This document shows, one piece after another, positions 11,019 to 19,637 of a DNA stretch of 64,000 nucleotides; the stretch's first letter is position 1, and the number at the start of each line of letters is the position of its first letter. A program made the position numbers and the translations under genes. Below the pieces are notes generated by a model, which saw only the letters and a list, made by a program, of their open reading frames with translations, did no database searches and was not told where the DNA came from. The stretch is from positions 558,001 to 622,000 of the forward strand of contig NZ_JAHWFK010000001.1 in the NCBI RefSeq assembly GCF_019710575.1, read 5' to 3'. This DNA is from Paractinoplanes polyasparticus (lineage in GTDB: Bacteria; Actinomycetota; Actinomycetes; Mycobacteriales; Micromonosporaceae).

Positions 11019-12971
11019 ATGCCGCGACTCGGACACGGAAAGTCGATCACGCAGAACGATCTCGAGACCGCAGAACGAAATCTCGCCCAGGCCGCCGCCA
11101 CCAGCGCAGGCGCATTCTCGCTGGTCCGGCCGGTCGAGGGTCACAGCTTCGACTTCCTGTTCCCCGGCCTGCAGGACGATGAGGCCAATCTGCTGCCACC
11201 GGCGGCCAACACCCCGGCCCTGCTGAAGGACCTCGGCAACGCCATGGTCGACACGGACGTGGTGGGCCAGGACAGCGACATCCCGGCCGCATACACCTAC
11301 TTCGGGCAGTTCGTCGACCACGACATCACGCTCGAGATCCAGCAGGGCTTCGGCTCGGCCACCATGGCCCAGCTGCTCGACCCGGCGATGGTCCCGCTGG
11401 GCGTGGCCGCCATCCGCAACGCCCTGCTCAACCAGCGCACGCCGGCGCTCGACCTCGACAGCGTGTACGGGCTGCCGGCCCCGCGCGACCCCGCCGACGG
11501 CAACAAGATGCTGGTCGGCACGGTGTCGACGACCAACTCGACCACCCCGCCCGGCAAACGTCCCGACAGCAAGGCCGGCGACGACTTCCACGACCTGCCC
11601 CGCGAGGGCCGCAGCCCCGGCAACATCGACCACGACCGCGCGGCCGTGATCGGCGACCCGCGCAACGACGAGAACACCATCATCGGCCAGCTGCACACCG
11701 CTTTCCTGCGGGCCCACAACGCGCTGGTCGACCAGGGGCTCTCGTTCGATCAGGCCCGCCGGGTGCTGCGCCAGCACTACCAGTACGTGGTGATTCAGGA
11801 CTTCCTCAAGCGGGTGGCCGACCCGGCCGTCGTGGACGACATCGTCGCCAACGGCAACCGCTGGTTCGACCCGCTGAGCGAGCCGTCGTTCATGCCGCTG
11901 GAGTTCTCGGTCGCCGGCTACCGCTTCGGCCACTCGATGGTGCGCTTCGCCTACCACTTCAACGACAACTTCAACCTGCGCGGGGGGATCCCGGCGACGC
12001 TCGACCTGCTCTTCACCTTCACCGCGCTGAGCGACGGCCTCGGCGACTTCGAGACGCTCCCGGAGAACTGGATCATCCAGTGGGAGAACATCATCGGCGA
12101 CGACCCGAACATCAGCCTGGCCCGCCTGCTCGATCCCAGCCTGGCCGCGTTCAAGAACAACCGGTTCCAGGCGCTGTTCGCGCTGCAGGATGTGACCGGC
12201 CAGCCGGAGCAGCCCGACCTGGCCGCCCGCCTCGCCGTACGCAACCTGCTGCGCGGCTACCGGTTGCGCCTGCCCACCGGCCAGGCGGTCGCCGAGCACA
12301 TCGGCGCCCAGGTGCTCACCAAGGACGAGATCCTCGAGGCCGGCGGCGAGGACCAGCGTCTCGCGCTGGAGGCGGGCGGGTTCCAGTTCCGTACGCCGCT
12401 CTGGTACTACGTCCTGGCCGAGGCCAAGGTGCTGGGCAACGGCAACCGTCTCGGCCCGGTCGGCAGCACGCTCATCGCCGAGGTGCTCGTCGGCCTGGTG
12501 CGCCGCAGCCCCGACTCGATCCTGGCCCAGCCCGGCTGGACGCCGTCGCTGCCGTCGGCCAAGCCCGGCGCGTTCGAGCTGGCCGACATCCTGCGCCTGG
12601 CCGGCGTCCTGGCCGGGGGCGTCGCTCCCGCGACCCACACGGTGCAGGCCGGCGACACCCTCTTCGGCATCGCCGAGGCGAAGCTGGGCGACGGCGACCG
12701 CTGGCCGCAGATCTACGCGCTGAACCAGGCCCTGATCCGCGACCCCGACCGCATCTTCGCGGGCCAGGTCTTCGTACTGCCGCCGCGGCAGCCGGTCGGT
12801 GACATCCCGCGCCTGCACACGGTCCAGCGCGGCGACACCCTGAGCGGCATCGCCGCCGACAAGCTGGGCGACGCCGACCGCTGGCCGGAGATCTTCGCCC
12901 TGAACCGCGCCATTCTGACCAACCCCGACCGCATCATCGCAGGCCAGGTGCTGATCCTGCCCGCTGCCTGA
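11019..12971 (+). CDS. Animal-type heme peroxidase with two C-terminal LysM domains
   Basis: A 650-residue protein. Residues about 50-530 match the animal (peroxidase-cyclooxygenase) heme peroxidase family: the distal His block TYFGQFVDHDIT (His101), the Arg region LHTAFLRAHN and the proximal His region AGYRFGHSMVR (His305). Two tandem LysM modules follow at about 540-590 and 604-650 (HTVQAGDTLFGIAEAKLGDG and HTVQRGDTLSGIAADKLGDA). LysM binds peptidoglycan or chitin, yet no signal peptide is visible at the N-terminus. ATG 11019 is favoured over GTG 11013 because AGGGGG lies eight bases upstream. A strong terminator follows. The oxidised substrate is unknown; bacterial relatives often make hypohalous or hypothiocyanous acid or oxidise phenolics. 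Confidence 0.85.
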   Translation: MPRLGHGKSITQNDLETAERNLAQAAATSAGAFSLVRPVEGHSFDFLFPGLQDDEANLLPPAANTPALLKDLGNAMVDTDVVGQDSDIPAAYTYFGQFVDHDITLEIQQGFGSATMAQLLDPAMVPLGVAAIRNALLNQRTPALDLDSVYGLPAPRDPADGNKMLVGTVSTTNSTTPPGKRPDSKAGDDFHDLPREGRSPGNIDHDRAAVIGDPRNDENTIIGQLHTAFLRAHNALVDQGLSFDQARRVLRQHYQYVVIQDFLKRVADPAVVDDIVANGNRWFDPLSEPSFMPLEFSVAGYRFGHSMVRFAYHFNDNFNLRGGIPATLDLLFTFTALSDGLGDFETLPENWIIQWENIIGDDPNISLARLLDPSLAAFKNNRFQALFALQDVTGQPEQPDLAARLAVRNLLRGYRLRLPTGQAVAEHIGAQVLTKDEILEAGGEDQRLALEAGGFQFRTPLWYYVLAEAKVLGNGNRLGPVGSTLIAEVLVGLVRRSPDSILAQPGWTPSLPSAKPGAFELADILRLAGVLAGGVAPATHTVQAGDTLFGIAEAKLGDGDRWPQIYALNQALIRDPDRIFAGQVFVLPPRQPVGDIPRLHTVQRGDTLSGIAADKLGDADRWPEIFALNRAILTNPDRIIAGQVLILPAA

Positions 12972-12989
12972 CCCCGCGCACCACAGCCC

Positions 12990-13028
12990 GACGGACCAAG
13001 CCGCCACCCGGCTTGGTCCGTCGCTTTT
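12990..13028 (+). terminator. Intrinsic terminator after heme peroxidase gene
   Basis: A 14-bp perfect stem (GACGGACCAAGCCG and its complement) with a 5-base loop CCACC is followed by GCTTTT. This is one of the clearest intrinsic terminators in the window and separates the peroxidase gene from the secreted multidomain protein gene. Confidence 0.85.
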
Positions 13029-13137
13029 GCCCAGACGAACAAAAGTTGGGATTGAAACATAGAAAGATATGGACGCCCCGGCAGAAGTGACCCAGGATGT
13101 TCACAACGTTGAATAGAACCGGTAACCGGGGAGCGCG

Positions 13138-16083
13138 ATGAAACGTATCTTGCTGGCCGCACTGCTCGTCTCCACCTTCGCCGCGGCGCCCGCCTACGCG
13201 GCTGACCCGCCCCAGGAACCGGGCGTCACGCTCCGGACCTACCACATCGGGCAGCAGATGAGCCGGGTCTGCGAGCTCAAGCCCGGCCAAACCCCCAATG
13301 TGGACAAACTCATGCCCACCGTGGACTGGTCCACCACCGAACAGTTCGGGCTGGACAACCAGTTCGTGACGCACGCGATCGCCAATCTCACCGCGCCCGC
13401 CGCGGGTTCCTATACCTTCCGGCTCGTCAGCGACGACGGGTCGAAGCTGTTCATCGACGACAAGCTCGTCGTCGACCACGACGGTCCGCACGACGTCGAG
13501 CCGCCCAAGGAAGGCACGGTCGAACTGTCCGCGGGCGTGCACGCCCTGCGGGTCGAACACTTCGACCGCGACGGCGGCCAGCGCCTGACACTGTCGTGGC
13601 GCCCGCCCGGCGCCGGCGAGTTCGCCGTGGTGCCGACCAGCGCGCTCAGCACGGACGCCGGCGTGGTGCGGGTGACCGCCCCCGGCACCAAGGAATGCGT
13701 CGCCGGCACGGACGCCCCGGGCGACGGCCTGCCGCTGACCGCGGTCAACCCCGGTTACACCCTCACCAACCTGCGCCCGCCGGGCTTCGAGCCGCAGGTC
13801 ACCGGCATCGCGTGGCGGCCCGACGGCAAGATGGTGCTGAGCACGTGGGGCGGCACGGACAAGGTGGCCGGCGAGGTCTACCTGGTCTCGGGCACCTCCG
13901 GCACGACCGGGCCGGACAAGGTGACGTACAAGAAGATCGCCGGCAACCTCAAGGAGCCGATGGGCGTCGCGGTGGTCGACGGCCTGGTGTACGTGACGCA
14001 GAAGCACGAACTGACCGAGCTGCGCGACACCGACCGCGACGATGTGCTCGACACCCGGCGCACGGTCGCCGTGTGGCCGTTCGGCGGCAACTTCCACGAG
14101 TTCGCGTTCGGCCTGCTCTACAAGGGCGGCAACTTCTACGTCAACCTGTCGGTGTCGATCAACCTGGGCGGCGCCACGACCGACCCGCAACCCGTCGGCG
14201 GCCGCGGCACCAGCATCGTGGTCAACCGCAGAACCGGCGACGTGACGACAGTCGCGGGCGGCCTGCGCACCCCGAACGGCCTCGGCTGGGGCGCCGACGG
14301 CGACCTCTACGTCACCGACAACCAGGGCGGCTGGCTCCCCTCCTCGAAGCTGCTCAAAATCGAAGAGGGCGCCTTCTACAACCACTACACCAACCCCGAC
14401 GGCAGGTACGACGCCCAGCCGCCGACCAAGCCCGTCCTGTGGCTGCCGCAGAACCAGATCGCGAACTCCCCCAGCACCCCCGTGCTGCTCAGGTCCGGCC
14501 CGTTCCAGGGCCAGCTCGTCATCGGCGACGTCACCTACGGCGGCCTGCAGCGGGCGGCGCTCGAAACGGTGAACGGCCAGGAACAGGGCGCGGTCTTCCG
14601 GCACACGCAGGGCCTCGAGGCCGGCATCAACCGGGTCGCCCTTGGACCGGACGGCGCCATCTACCTGGGCGGCCTCGGCGCAGACGGCAACTGGGGCCAG
14701 GACGGCAAGCTGCGCTTCGGCCTCCAGAAGCTCACCCCCAACGGCAAACTCGTCTTCGACATGAAGACCATGAAAGCCACCGAGACCGGCTTCAAAATCG
14801 AGTACACCAAGCCCCTGTCCGACGACACGATCGCCAAACTGCCTTCCGCGTACGCCCTCGAGCAGTGGCGTTACGTGCCGACCGCCCAATACGGCGGCCC
14901 CGAGGTCGACCGCGAGGCGCTGGCAGTAACAGCGGCCAAGGTCTCCAGCGACAAGAAGACGGTCACGCTCACAGTGCCCGGCCTGCGCAGCGACCGCGTG
15001 GTGCACCTGCGTTCCCCGCGCCCGTTCAGCGCCCGGGACGGCGAGACCCTGTGGAGCACCGAAGCCTGGTACACGATGAACGAGAAGCCCGGCCCGCAGC
15101 CGCAGCGGGTCTTCTACGAGGCTGAGGAGGGCTACCGCGAGGGCAGCGCGGCCCTGGCGACGGACCACAGGGGCTTCTCCGGCATCGGCTTCGTGGCCGG
15201 CCTCGGCAACCTCAACGCCGCCACCACCAGCCACGTGACGGTGGACAAGGCCGGCGAGTACGACGTCGGCCTGCGCTACTCCAACGGCCCCAACCCGTCG
15301 GCCGGCACCAAGACGATCAGCGTCCACGTGAACGGCAAAAAGGTGAAGCAGGTGTCGCTGCCCTCCACGGTGACCTGGGAAGAATGGGCGACAGTAACCG
15401 AGAAGCTGACCCTCAGGAAGGGCGTGAACGCGATCCAGTACCGGGTCGACGCCCTCGACAGCGGCCACGTCAACCTCGACCTGCTCAGCGTCCGCAAGCC
15501 CAGCAAGAGAATCACCCTGTTCGACGGCAAGGGCCTGGACAACTGGATCCACACCGACGGCCGGAAGTCACAGTGGCCCGCAGTAGCCGGCAACGCGGTA
15601 GAAGTCTGCTGCGGCGACCTGCGCACCAAGGAAGCCTTCGGCGACTACAAACTGCACGTGGAATTCAAGGTCCCGCTGCTGCCCCCGGACGTGACCGGCC
15701 AGAACCGCGGCAACAGCGGCGTCTACCAGCAGGAAAGATACGAGCTTCAGATCCTCGACTCGTTCGGTGACACCACCCTCGCCAACAACGAAGCCGGCGC
15801 GTTCTACACCATCAAGGCCCCGGACGCCAACATGTCCACCGCGCCCGAAACCTGGCAAACCTACGACATCACGTTCCGCGCCGCCAGGTATGACGATGCT
15901 GGAGCCAAATCGTCTAATGCTCGCGTTTCGGTTGTTTGGAATGGTCGTGTTGTGCATCGTGATGTCGAGCTTCCCAACGGGACTGGGGGGAACATCCCGG
16001 AGGGGCCTTCCACGGGAGCCATTCGGCTTCAGGATCACGGGAACAAGGTGCAGTATCGGAATATCTGGATTGAGCCTGCCTAA
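13138..16083 (+). CDS. Secreted PA14 / sugar-dehydrogenase-like propeller / CBM / DUF1080 protein
   Basis: A 981-residue exported protein. A Sec signal peptide ends near AYA-ADPP (residue 21). Then come a PA14 domain (about 35-175, FRLVSDDGSKLFIDDKLVVDHDG), a beta-propeller like PQQ-dependent sugar/sorbosone dehydrogenases (about 200-560), a CBM6/35-like sugar-binding module (about 660-790, VGLRYSNGPN) and a C-terminal DUF1080/3-keto-disaccharide hydrolase domain (about 795-980, LFDGKGLDNW). The make-up points to carbohydrate binding and oxidation or hydrolysis outside the cell. GGGGAG precedes the ATG. The last 65 or so codons use many T-ending codons, unlike the rest of the gene. A strong hairpin follows the stop. 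The exact reaction is not known for this architecture. Confidence 0.85.
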   Translation: MKRILLAALLVSTFAAAPAYAADPPQEPGVTLRTYHIGQQMSRVCELKPGQTPNVDKLMPTVDWSTTEQFGLDNQFVTHAIANLTAPAAGSYTFRLVSDDGSKLFIDDKLVVDHDGPHDVEPPKEGTVELSAGVHALRVEHFDRDGGQRLTLSWRPPGAGEFAVVPTSALSTDAGVVRVTAPGTKECVAGTDAPGDGLPLTAVNPGYTLTNLRPPGFEPQVTGIAWRPDGKMVLSTWGGTDKVAGEVYLVSGTSGTTGPDKVTYKKIAGNLKEPMGVAVVDGLVYVTQKHELTELRDTDRDDVLDTRRTVAVWPFGGNFHEFAFGLLYKGGNFYVNLSVSINLGGATTDPQPVGGRGTSIVVNRRTGDVTTVAGGLRTPNGLGWGADGDLYVTDNQGGWLPSSKLLKIEEGAFYNHYTNPDGRYDAQPPTKPVLWLPQNQIANSPSTPVLLRSGPFQGQLVIGDVTYGGLQRAALETVNGQEQGAVFRHTQGLEAGINRVALGPDGAIYLGGLGADGNWGQDGKLRFGLQKLTPNGKLVFDMKTMKATETGFKIEYTKPLSDDTIAKLPSAYALEQWRYVPTAQYGGPEVDREALAVTAAKVSSDKKTVTLTVPGLRSDRVVHLRSPRPFSARDGETLWSTEAWYTMNEKPGPQPQRVFYEAEEGYREGSAALATDHRGFSGIGFVAGLGNLNAATTSHVTVDKAGEYDVGLRYSNGPNPSAGTKTISVHVNGKKVKQVSLPSTVTWEEWATVTEKLTLRKGVNAIQYRVDALDSGHVNLDLLSVRKPSKRITLFDGKGLDNWIHTDGRKSQWPAVAGNAVEVCCGDLRTKEAFGDYKLHVEFKVPLLPPDVTGQNRGNSGVYQQERYELQILDSFGDTTLANNEAGAFYTIKAPDANMSTAPETWQTYDITFRAARYDDAGAKSSNARVSVVWNGRVVHRDVELPNGTGGNIPEGPSTGAIRLQDHGNKVQYRNIWIEPA

Positions 16084-16094
16084 GTTGTGACTGG

Positions 16095-16126
16095 CTTCCC
16101 GGCGGTCGTTTTCGGCCGCCGGGAAG
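16095..16126 (+). terminator. Intrinsic terminator after DUF1080 gene
   Basis: An 11-bp perfect stem (CTTCCCGGCGG / CCGCCGGGAAG) with a 10-base loop is followed directly by TTTGTTTGTG. It sits 12 bases after the stop codon of the secreted multidomain protein gene. Confidence 0.8.
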
Positions 16127-16156
16127 TTTGTTTGTGTGGCTTTCTTGCGCTTGGAC

Positions 16157-16228
16157 GGATGGGGCCGAGAGTGACCACGCCAGGCTGAAGAGCAACTACG
16201 CCTGGCGTGGTCACTCTCGGCCCCATCC
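16157..16228. repeat. 28-bp perfect inverted repeat (long hairpin)
   Basis: Left arm 16157-16184 and right arm 16201-16228 are exact complements over 28 bases, with a 16-base loop (CTGAAGAGCAACTACG). The arms contain GAGAGTGACCACGCC. No T-run follows. This is longer than a usual terminator stem and could be a site-specific recombination, regulatory or mobile-repeat element. Confidence 0.85.
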
Positions 16229-16609
16229 TTGCGGGGGTTTCACCTTGCGGTGAGTGAGTGGTCGGCGCTTCTCTGGGTGCCGGGCTGGGCTGGGGGGAAC
16301 CCGTGCGGGTCGGTGGTCTGGCTTCCGCGTTGGGGATGAAACCAGGACTTTCCCTCACTCAGGCCGGGCTGGGTGGTGGGGTGCGCGTTCGCACCGTGCC
16401 GCTTGCGCGGCCGGGTGGACAAAGGACAGTGGGTGGTGGGGGTATGACTCCTTGCAGGGGGGAGAGCTACCTACGCGCGGCCGCTTGTTGTCGGGGCGGC
16501 CGCCTGAGGTTTCGGCATGGTGCGCGGGCCCCGGCTGGTTGGTGGGCATGGGGGCGCAGGGTCGGCGCCCACGGTTGTTGGGCCGTCGCCCGGGCATGGG
16601 TTGGGCCTT

Positions 16610-16742
16610 GGCTTGGCTGATCTCCCCGGGGCGGCAGCCTTAGCTCATCGTGAGATGAGGGGACCCGCAACTGGGGTTTGGTTGCGGGTCCCCTCATCTT
16701 GCGATTCGCTCTGGCCGCCGTCCCGGGGAGATCAGCCAAGCC
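16610..16742. repeat. Nested inverted repeat with 19-bp inner stem
   Basis: Inner arms 16653-16671 and 16681-16699 pair perfectly over 19 bases around the loop TGGGGTTTG. Outer arms 16610-16638 and 16714-16742 (both containing the core GGCTTGGCTGATCTCCCCGG or its complement) pair with only two mismatches, enclosing the inner hairpin. The whole could fold as one cruciform of about 130 bases. Confidence 0.8.
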
Positions 16743-16810
16743 TCGCAGTAGGAAGTTCATTGATCTTCTCGAGCGGTCGGGGTCTGGGGCGGAGCCCCAG
16801 GGTTGGCCTT

Positions 16811-16856
16811 TCAACCCGGACAGCGGGAGCGCGTCAACCCGGACAGCGGGAGCGCG
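16811..16856. repeat. Tandem 23-bp direct repeat
   Basis: Two exact head-to-tail copies (16811-16833 and 16834-16856) beginning TCAACCCGGACAGCGGGAGC. They lie 80 bases upstream of the 563-aa protein gene, where they might influence its promoter, or may simply be a slippage duplication. Confidence 0.8.
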
Positions 16857-16936
16857 CCAAACGGTGACGTCGGAACCCAGGGCCGTCGCTGCGCGCATCG
16901 GCGATTCTGTCGGGGGCCGTCACTATCATCCGCCGC

Positions 16937-18628
16937 ATGAGTTCAGCTGTCGTCGATTCCGCCCTCAAGATCCTCGATCGGTTCGCCGTCGACGACGCTC
17001 CGGCAGCGTCGCCCGACGAACAAACCGCCTGGGCCGAGGCGCTGATCGGCAGCGGCGATCCAGCCGCTGCCACCAAGCAGCTGATCGCCGTGCTGCAGGC
17101 CGGCCCGTCGCCCACTACCCTGCCCGAGATAGCCCGCCGCCTCCCCGCTGACCGGGCGCGGTCCGTACTGGCCGCCGCGATCGACAACAACCGGGTCACC
17201 ACGGCGATCGCCGGCAGGCCAGAGCTGGCCGGCGGGTTCGCCCACCTCGCCGCGGGGTCGGACGAGGCCGAGGAGGCGCTGCTGCGGGCGGTGCTCGTGG
17301 TGGAGGAGTACGAGGATCGGCCGGAGTACGGCCCCCACCGCGAGCGGATGCACCGCGTCGCCGCGGTTGTGGGCGCGCTGGCCGAGGCGCATCCCGGCGA
17401 ACCGGAGCGGCTGGATCTCTGGGCGTCGATCCTCGGCGCGGCCGACCGTCCCCGGCTGGCCGCGGCGGCGGGCCTGTTCGCCCCGCTCGGTCTCGCCGAG
17501 ATCGACCGGCGCTGCGGCGAGATGGACGCCGAGACCGACACCGCCGAGGCAGCGCCCCTGGCGCGAGCCCTCGCCGAGGCCGGCCGGACGAAGGAAGCCC
17601 TGGAGCTGGCCGCCCGGCTGCAGCCGTTCGTCCGGCAGCGGGCGTTGCTGGCCGTGGCCGAGGTCGTGACCGGCGAGCGCGAGACGACGGCCGTGGTGGC
17701 TGCATTCCGTGCTTGCCCCAAGGGCGGCCGCGAACGCCACCAGCAGCTGGCCCACCAGCACCACCTGGCCTTGATTCTTCTCGGGTTCGGCCGGGTCGAC
17801 GAGGCGCTGACCGAGCTGTCCAAGATGTGCGGCCGACCGTTCGCGTCGTCCGCCCCCATCGACCTGGCGGCAGAGATCGTGCAACGGCTCGGCCGGCGGC
17901 CCGAGCTGGTCACCGACGAGCGACTGCGAGCCGTTCTCGACGCGTTGGAGACGGCGCATCTGCGGCCCTACGAGCTGTCACTGCGGATCGCTGCCTTGCT
18001 TCACGGCGTGTTCGTGCTCGCCGGTCCGGCCCTGCGCGCCGAGCTCCTCGGCACGCGCGCGGCAGCGTTCCGGGCGAGGCTGGTCCCCCATGACCCGGCG
18101 CAGGCCGACATCGGCCTGGCGGCGGGGCTGATCGAGATCGGCCAGGTGGGCGAGGGTGCGGCCATTCTGCGCGCCGTGTCGGCGGCGGCGCCCGACCGGC
18201 GGCACCTTGTCTCCGCGGGACACCTGATCTCGGCCGCCGCGAAGGCCGGCATGCCCGAGCACGACCCTGATCTCTTCGCCGAGGTCTTCGGCATGGTCGC
18301 GGCGTTGTCGGCGTACCCGCCACCGCTGAGTTCCGCCCCCGCTGTCCTTCTCGGCCCCGCCGGTCGTGCGACGGCCGCCCGGCTGATCGACCGGTTCCTG
18401 CCCAACCGCCTCCCCGGCCGGCTGACCGGTTGGCTGGCCGAGGCGGCAGCCCGGACAGGCGACTTCGACACCCTCGGCATCCTCCTCGAGAAGGCGACCG
18501 ACGAGCCCGAGGCCGCGCTGATCGCCCGTCACCTCGCGGCCGCTCTGGCCCGCCACGGCGACCGGTCCGACGCCGACGCGCTGGCCGCCGCCTGCGGCCT
18601 GCTACCAACCCCGCCGGCGGCCGGCTGA
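16937..18628 (+). CDS. Uncharacterised helical-repeat protein
   Basis: A 563-residue soluble protein, rich in Ala, Leu, Arg and Glu, that I cannot assign to a named family. It consists of successive short amphipathic helices with TPR/HEAT-like spacing (for example LARALAEAGRTKEALELAARL near residue 215 and LILLGFGRVDEALTELSKM near 280), so it is probably an alpha-solenoid scaffold. There are no membrane segments, signal peptide or catalytic motif. It begins at ATG 16937 with no obvious ribosome binding site, downstream of the repeat-rich region. The gene stands alone; the next 500 bases hold only a possible gene remnant. Confidence 0.65.
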   Translation: MSSAVVDSALKILDRFAVDDAPAASPDEQTAWAEALIGSGDPAAATKQLIAVLQAGPSPTTLPEIARRLPADRARSVLAAAIDNNRVTTAIAGRPELAGGFAHLAAGSDEAEEALLRAVLVVEEYEDRPEYGPHRERMHRVAAVVGALAEAHPGEPERLDLWASILGAADRPRLAAAAGLFAPLGLAEIDRRCGEMDAETDTAEAAPLARALAEAGRTKEALELAARLQPFVRQRALLAVAEVVTGERETTAVVAAFRACPKGGRERHQQLAHQHHLALILLGFGRVDEALTELSKMCGRPFASSAPIDLAAEIVQRLGRRPELVTDERLRAVLDALETAHLRPYELSLRIAALLHGVFVLAGPALRAELLGTRAAAFRARLVPHDPAQADIGLAAGLIEIGQVGEGAAILRAVSAAAPDRRHLVSAGHLISAAAKAGMPEHDPDLFAEVFGMVAALSAYPPPLSSAPAVLLGPAGRATAARLIDRFLPNRLPGRLTGWLAEAAARTGDFDTLGILLEKATDEPEAALIARHLAAALARHGDRSDADALAAACGLLPTPPAAG

Positions 18629-18639
18629 CCAGTGCGTCA

Positions 18640-18960
18640 TCGGCGGCCGGCGGCGGCCCGCAGCGCGCCGCCCGGCGGCGACTCCACCACCGGGCGGCGG
18701 GAAGCCGAGCGCGTCACACGCCGCCTTCTCGGCCAGCAGCGGCTGCGCCGCCCCCACCGTGAGCTGCGCGTCATAGGTGTGCACCGCCAGCAATGTCGCC
18801 GGGCAGTCGCCGTCGGCGAGCGCGGGCCTTTCCGGCGGCGTTGGTTGTGCCGTTGACGATGTCGTCGTGCTCCGCCCTCGCCGCCACACCCACGCGAGCG
18901 GGGAACAGCCACAACCGTCCGATGGCATGCCAATGGTCGCTGCGAATGCCGGGCGGACGG
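18640..18960 (-). pseudogene. Possible frameshifted gene remnant
   Basis: Between the helical-repeat gene and copC there is about 500 bases without an intact gene. On the minus strand two overlapping frames each show protein-like text: one gives VGVAARAEHDDIVNGTTN and, after a shift near 18840, another gives GDCPATLLAVHTYDAQLTVG followed by AAQPLLAEKAACDALGF. Read together they look like one short protein broken by a frameshift. The parent family is not recognised. The rest of the gap (18629-19133) shows nothing else I can support. Confidence 0.3.
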
Positions 18961-19133
18961 CGACGTGAAGTGAAGCGGCTGCCCCGGATCGGAGGTGCTG
19001 CCGGAATCGGCAACGGGCACGTTGGGTGGCCGAGGTCCGCCGCTGCGGTCAGGAGGTCACATGGGCCGGAACCGTTCGGGGCCGGCTCGCAGCGGGCCCG
19101 GAATCCATGGTGAACCGAGTCGTCGTCACCTGG

Positions 19134-19637
19134 TCACGTCGTCATGCGCCGTCGCTTTCCGGAGAGATAGAGGTAGGCGGCGGCACCGGCGAGCACCACA
19201 CCGAGTCCGCCGAGTCCTATGAGGACGGCCGGTGGTATACCGGCGGATCCGGGAGCCGGGGCGGCTACGGGTGGGGTGGGGTCCCCCACGGTGAAACCGT
19301 ACGAGCCCTGGACGGTGTGGCCGTCGGCCGACACCACGCGGTAGGCCACCGTGTAGGCGCCGTCGTTCAGGGGCCGGCCCAGCGTCAGCGTGCCGGACGG
19401 GCCGTCGACGGCCGGGGCCGACGCGGGCACCCGCTGCCGGGCCACGTCGCTGACCACGATCGTCGTGAACTCGGGGTTGAGGTCTTCGCTGAAGGTGAGC
19501 TCGACGGTCGACGGCGCGCTCGGCAGGGCGGCGTCCCGGGCCGGGACAGCCTTGACGAGCTGGGCGTGGGCCCAGGCGGGAGCGCTAGGGGCCAGCACCG
19601 CGACGAAGACGGCCGCCGAGAGCAGCAGGCGCCTCAT
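19134..19637 (-). CDS. copC: CopC-domain copper resistance protein
   Basis: A 167-residue exported protein. The signal peptide probably ends at AWA, so the mature chain starts with His24 (HAQLVKAVPARDAAL), the N-terminal His expected to bind Cu(II) in CopC proteins; a second ligand pair lies in VSADGHTVQGSYGF. The CopC beta-barrel spans about residues 24-120. A Pro/Ala linker and one C-terminal membrane helix (about 138-158) ending KRRRMTT anchor it to the membrane. The ATG overlaps the stop of the DyP gene (ATGA), which indicates translational coupling. As the last gene of the copper operon it likely binds copper outside the membrane for the CopD/CtaG protein. Confidence 0.9.
   Translation of the reverse strand: MRRLLLSAAVFVAVLAPSAPAWAHAQLVKAVPARDAALPSAPSTVELTFSEDLNPEFTTIVVSDVARQRVPASAPAVDGPSGTLTLGRPLNDGAYTVAYRVVSADGHTVQGSYGFTVGDPTPPVAAPAPGSAGIPPAVLIGLGGLGVVLAGAAAYLYLSGKRRRMTT

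Larger units (their letters stand above)
16127..16936. other. Gene-free region rich in inverted and direct repeats
   Basis: About 810 bases without a credible gene. Open frames here give G/R/P/W-rich translations with no family look. The stretch holds a 28-bp perfect hairpin (16157-16228), a nested hairpin (16610-16742), a small CTGGGGC-GGA-GCCCCAG hairpin (16784-16800) and two copies of a 23-bp direct repeat (16811-16856). Base composition differs from coding DNA, with long G-runs on the plus strand between 16230 and 16620. It may be a relic of an insertion or recombination event, or carry structured RNA. Confidence 0.6.

Noticed and set aside
13299..13307. Isolated TGTGGACAA (DnaA box complement) in the PA14 gene
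   Set aside because: A single match explained by Val-Asp-Lys codons.
12934..15552. 872-residue minus-strand open frame opposite the PA14/DUF1080 gene
   Set aside because: Shadow frame; the plus-strand protein has a signal peptide and recognised domains.
16254..16643. Open frames in the hairpin-rich region
   Set aside because: Gly/Arg/Trp/Pro-rich translations with no start context or family likeness; treated as non-coding.
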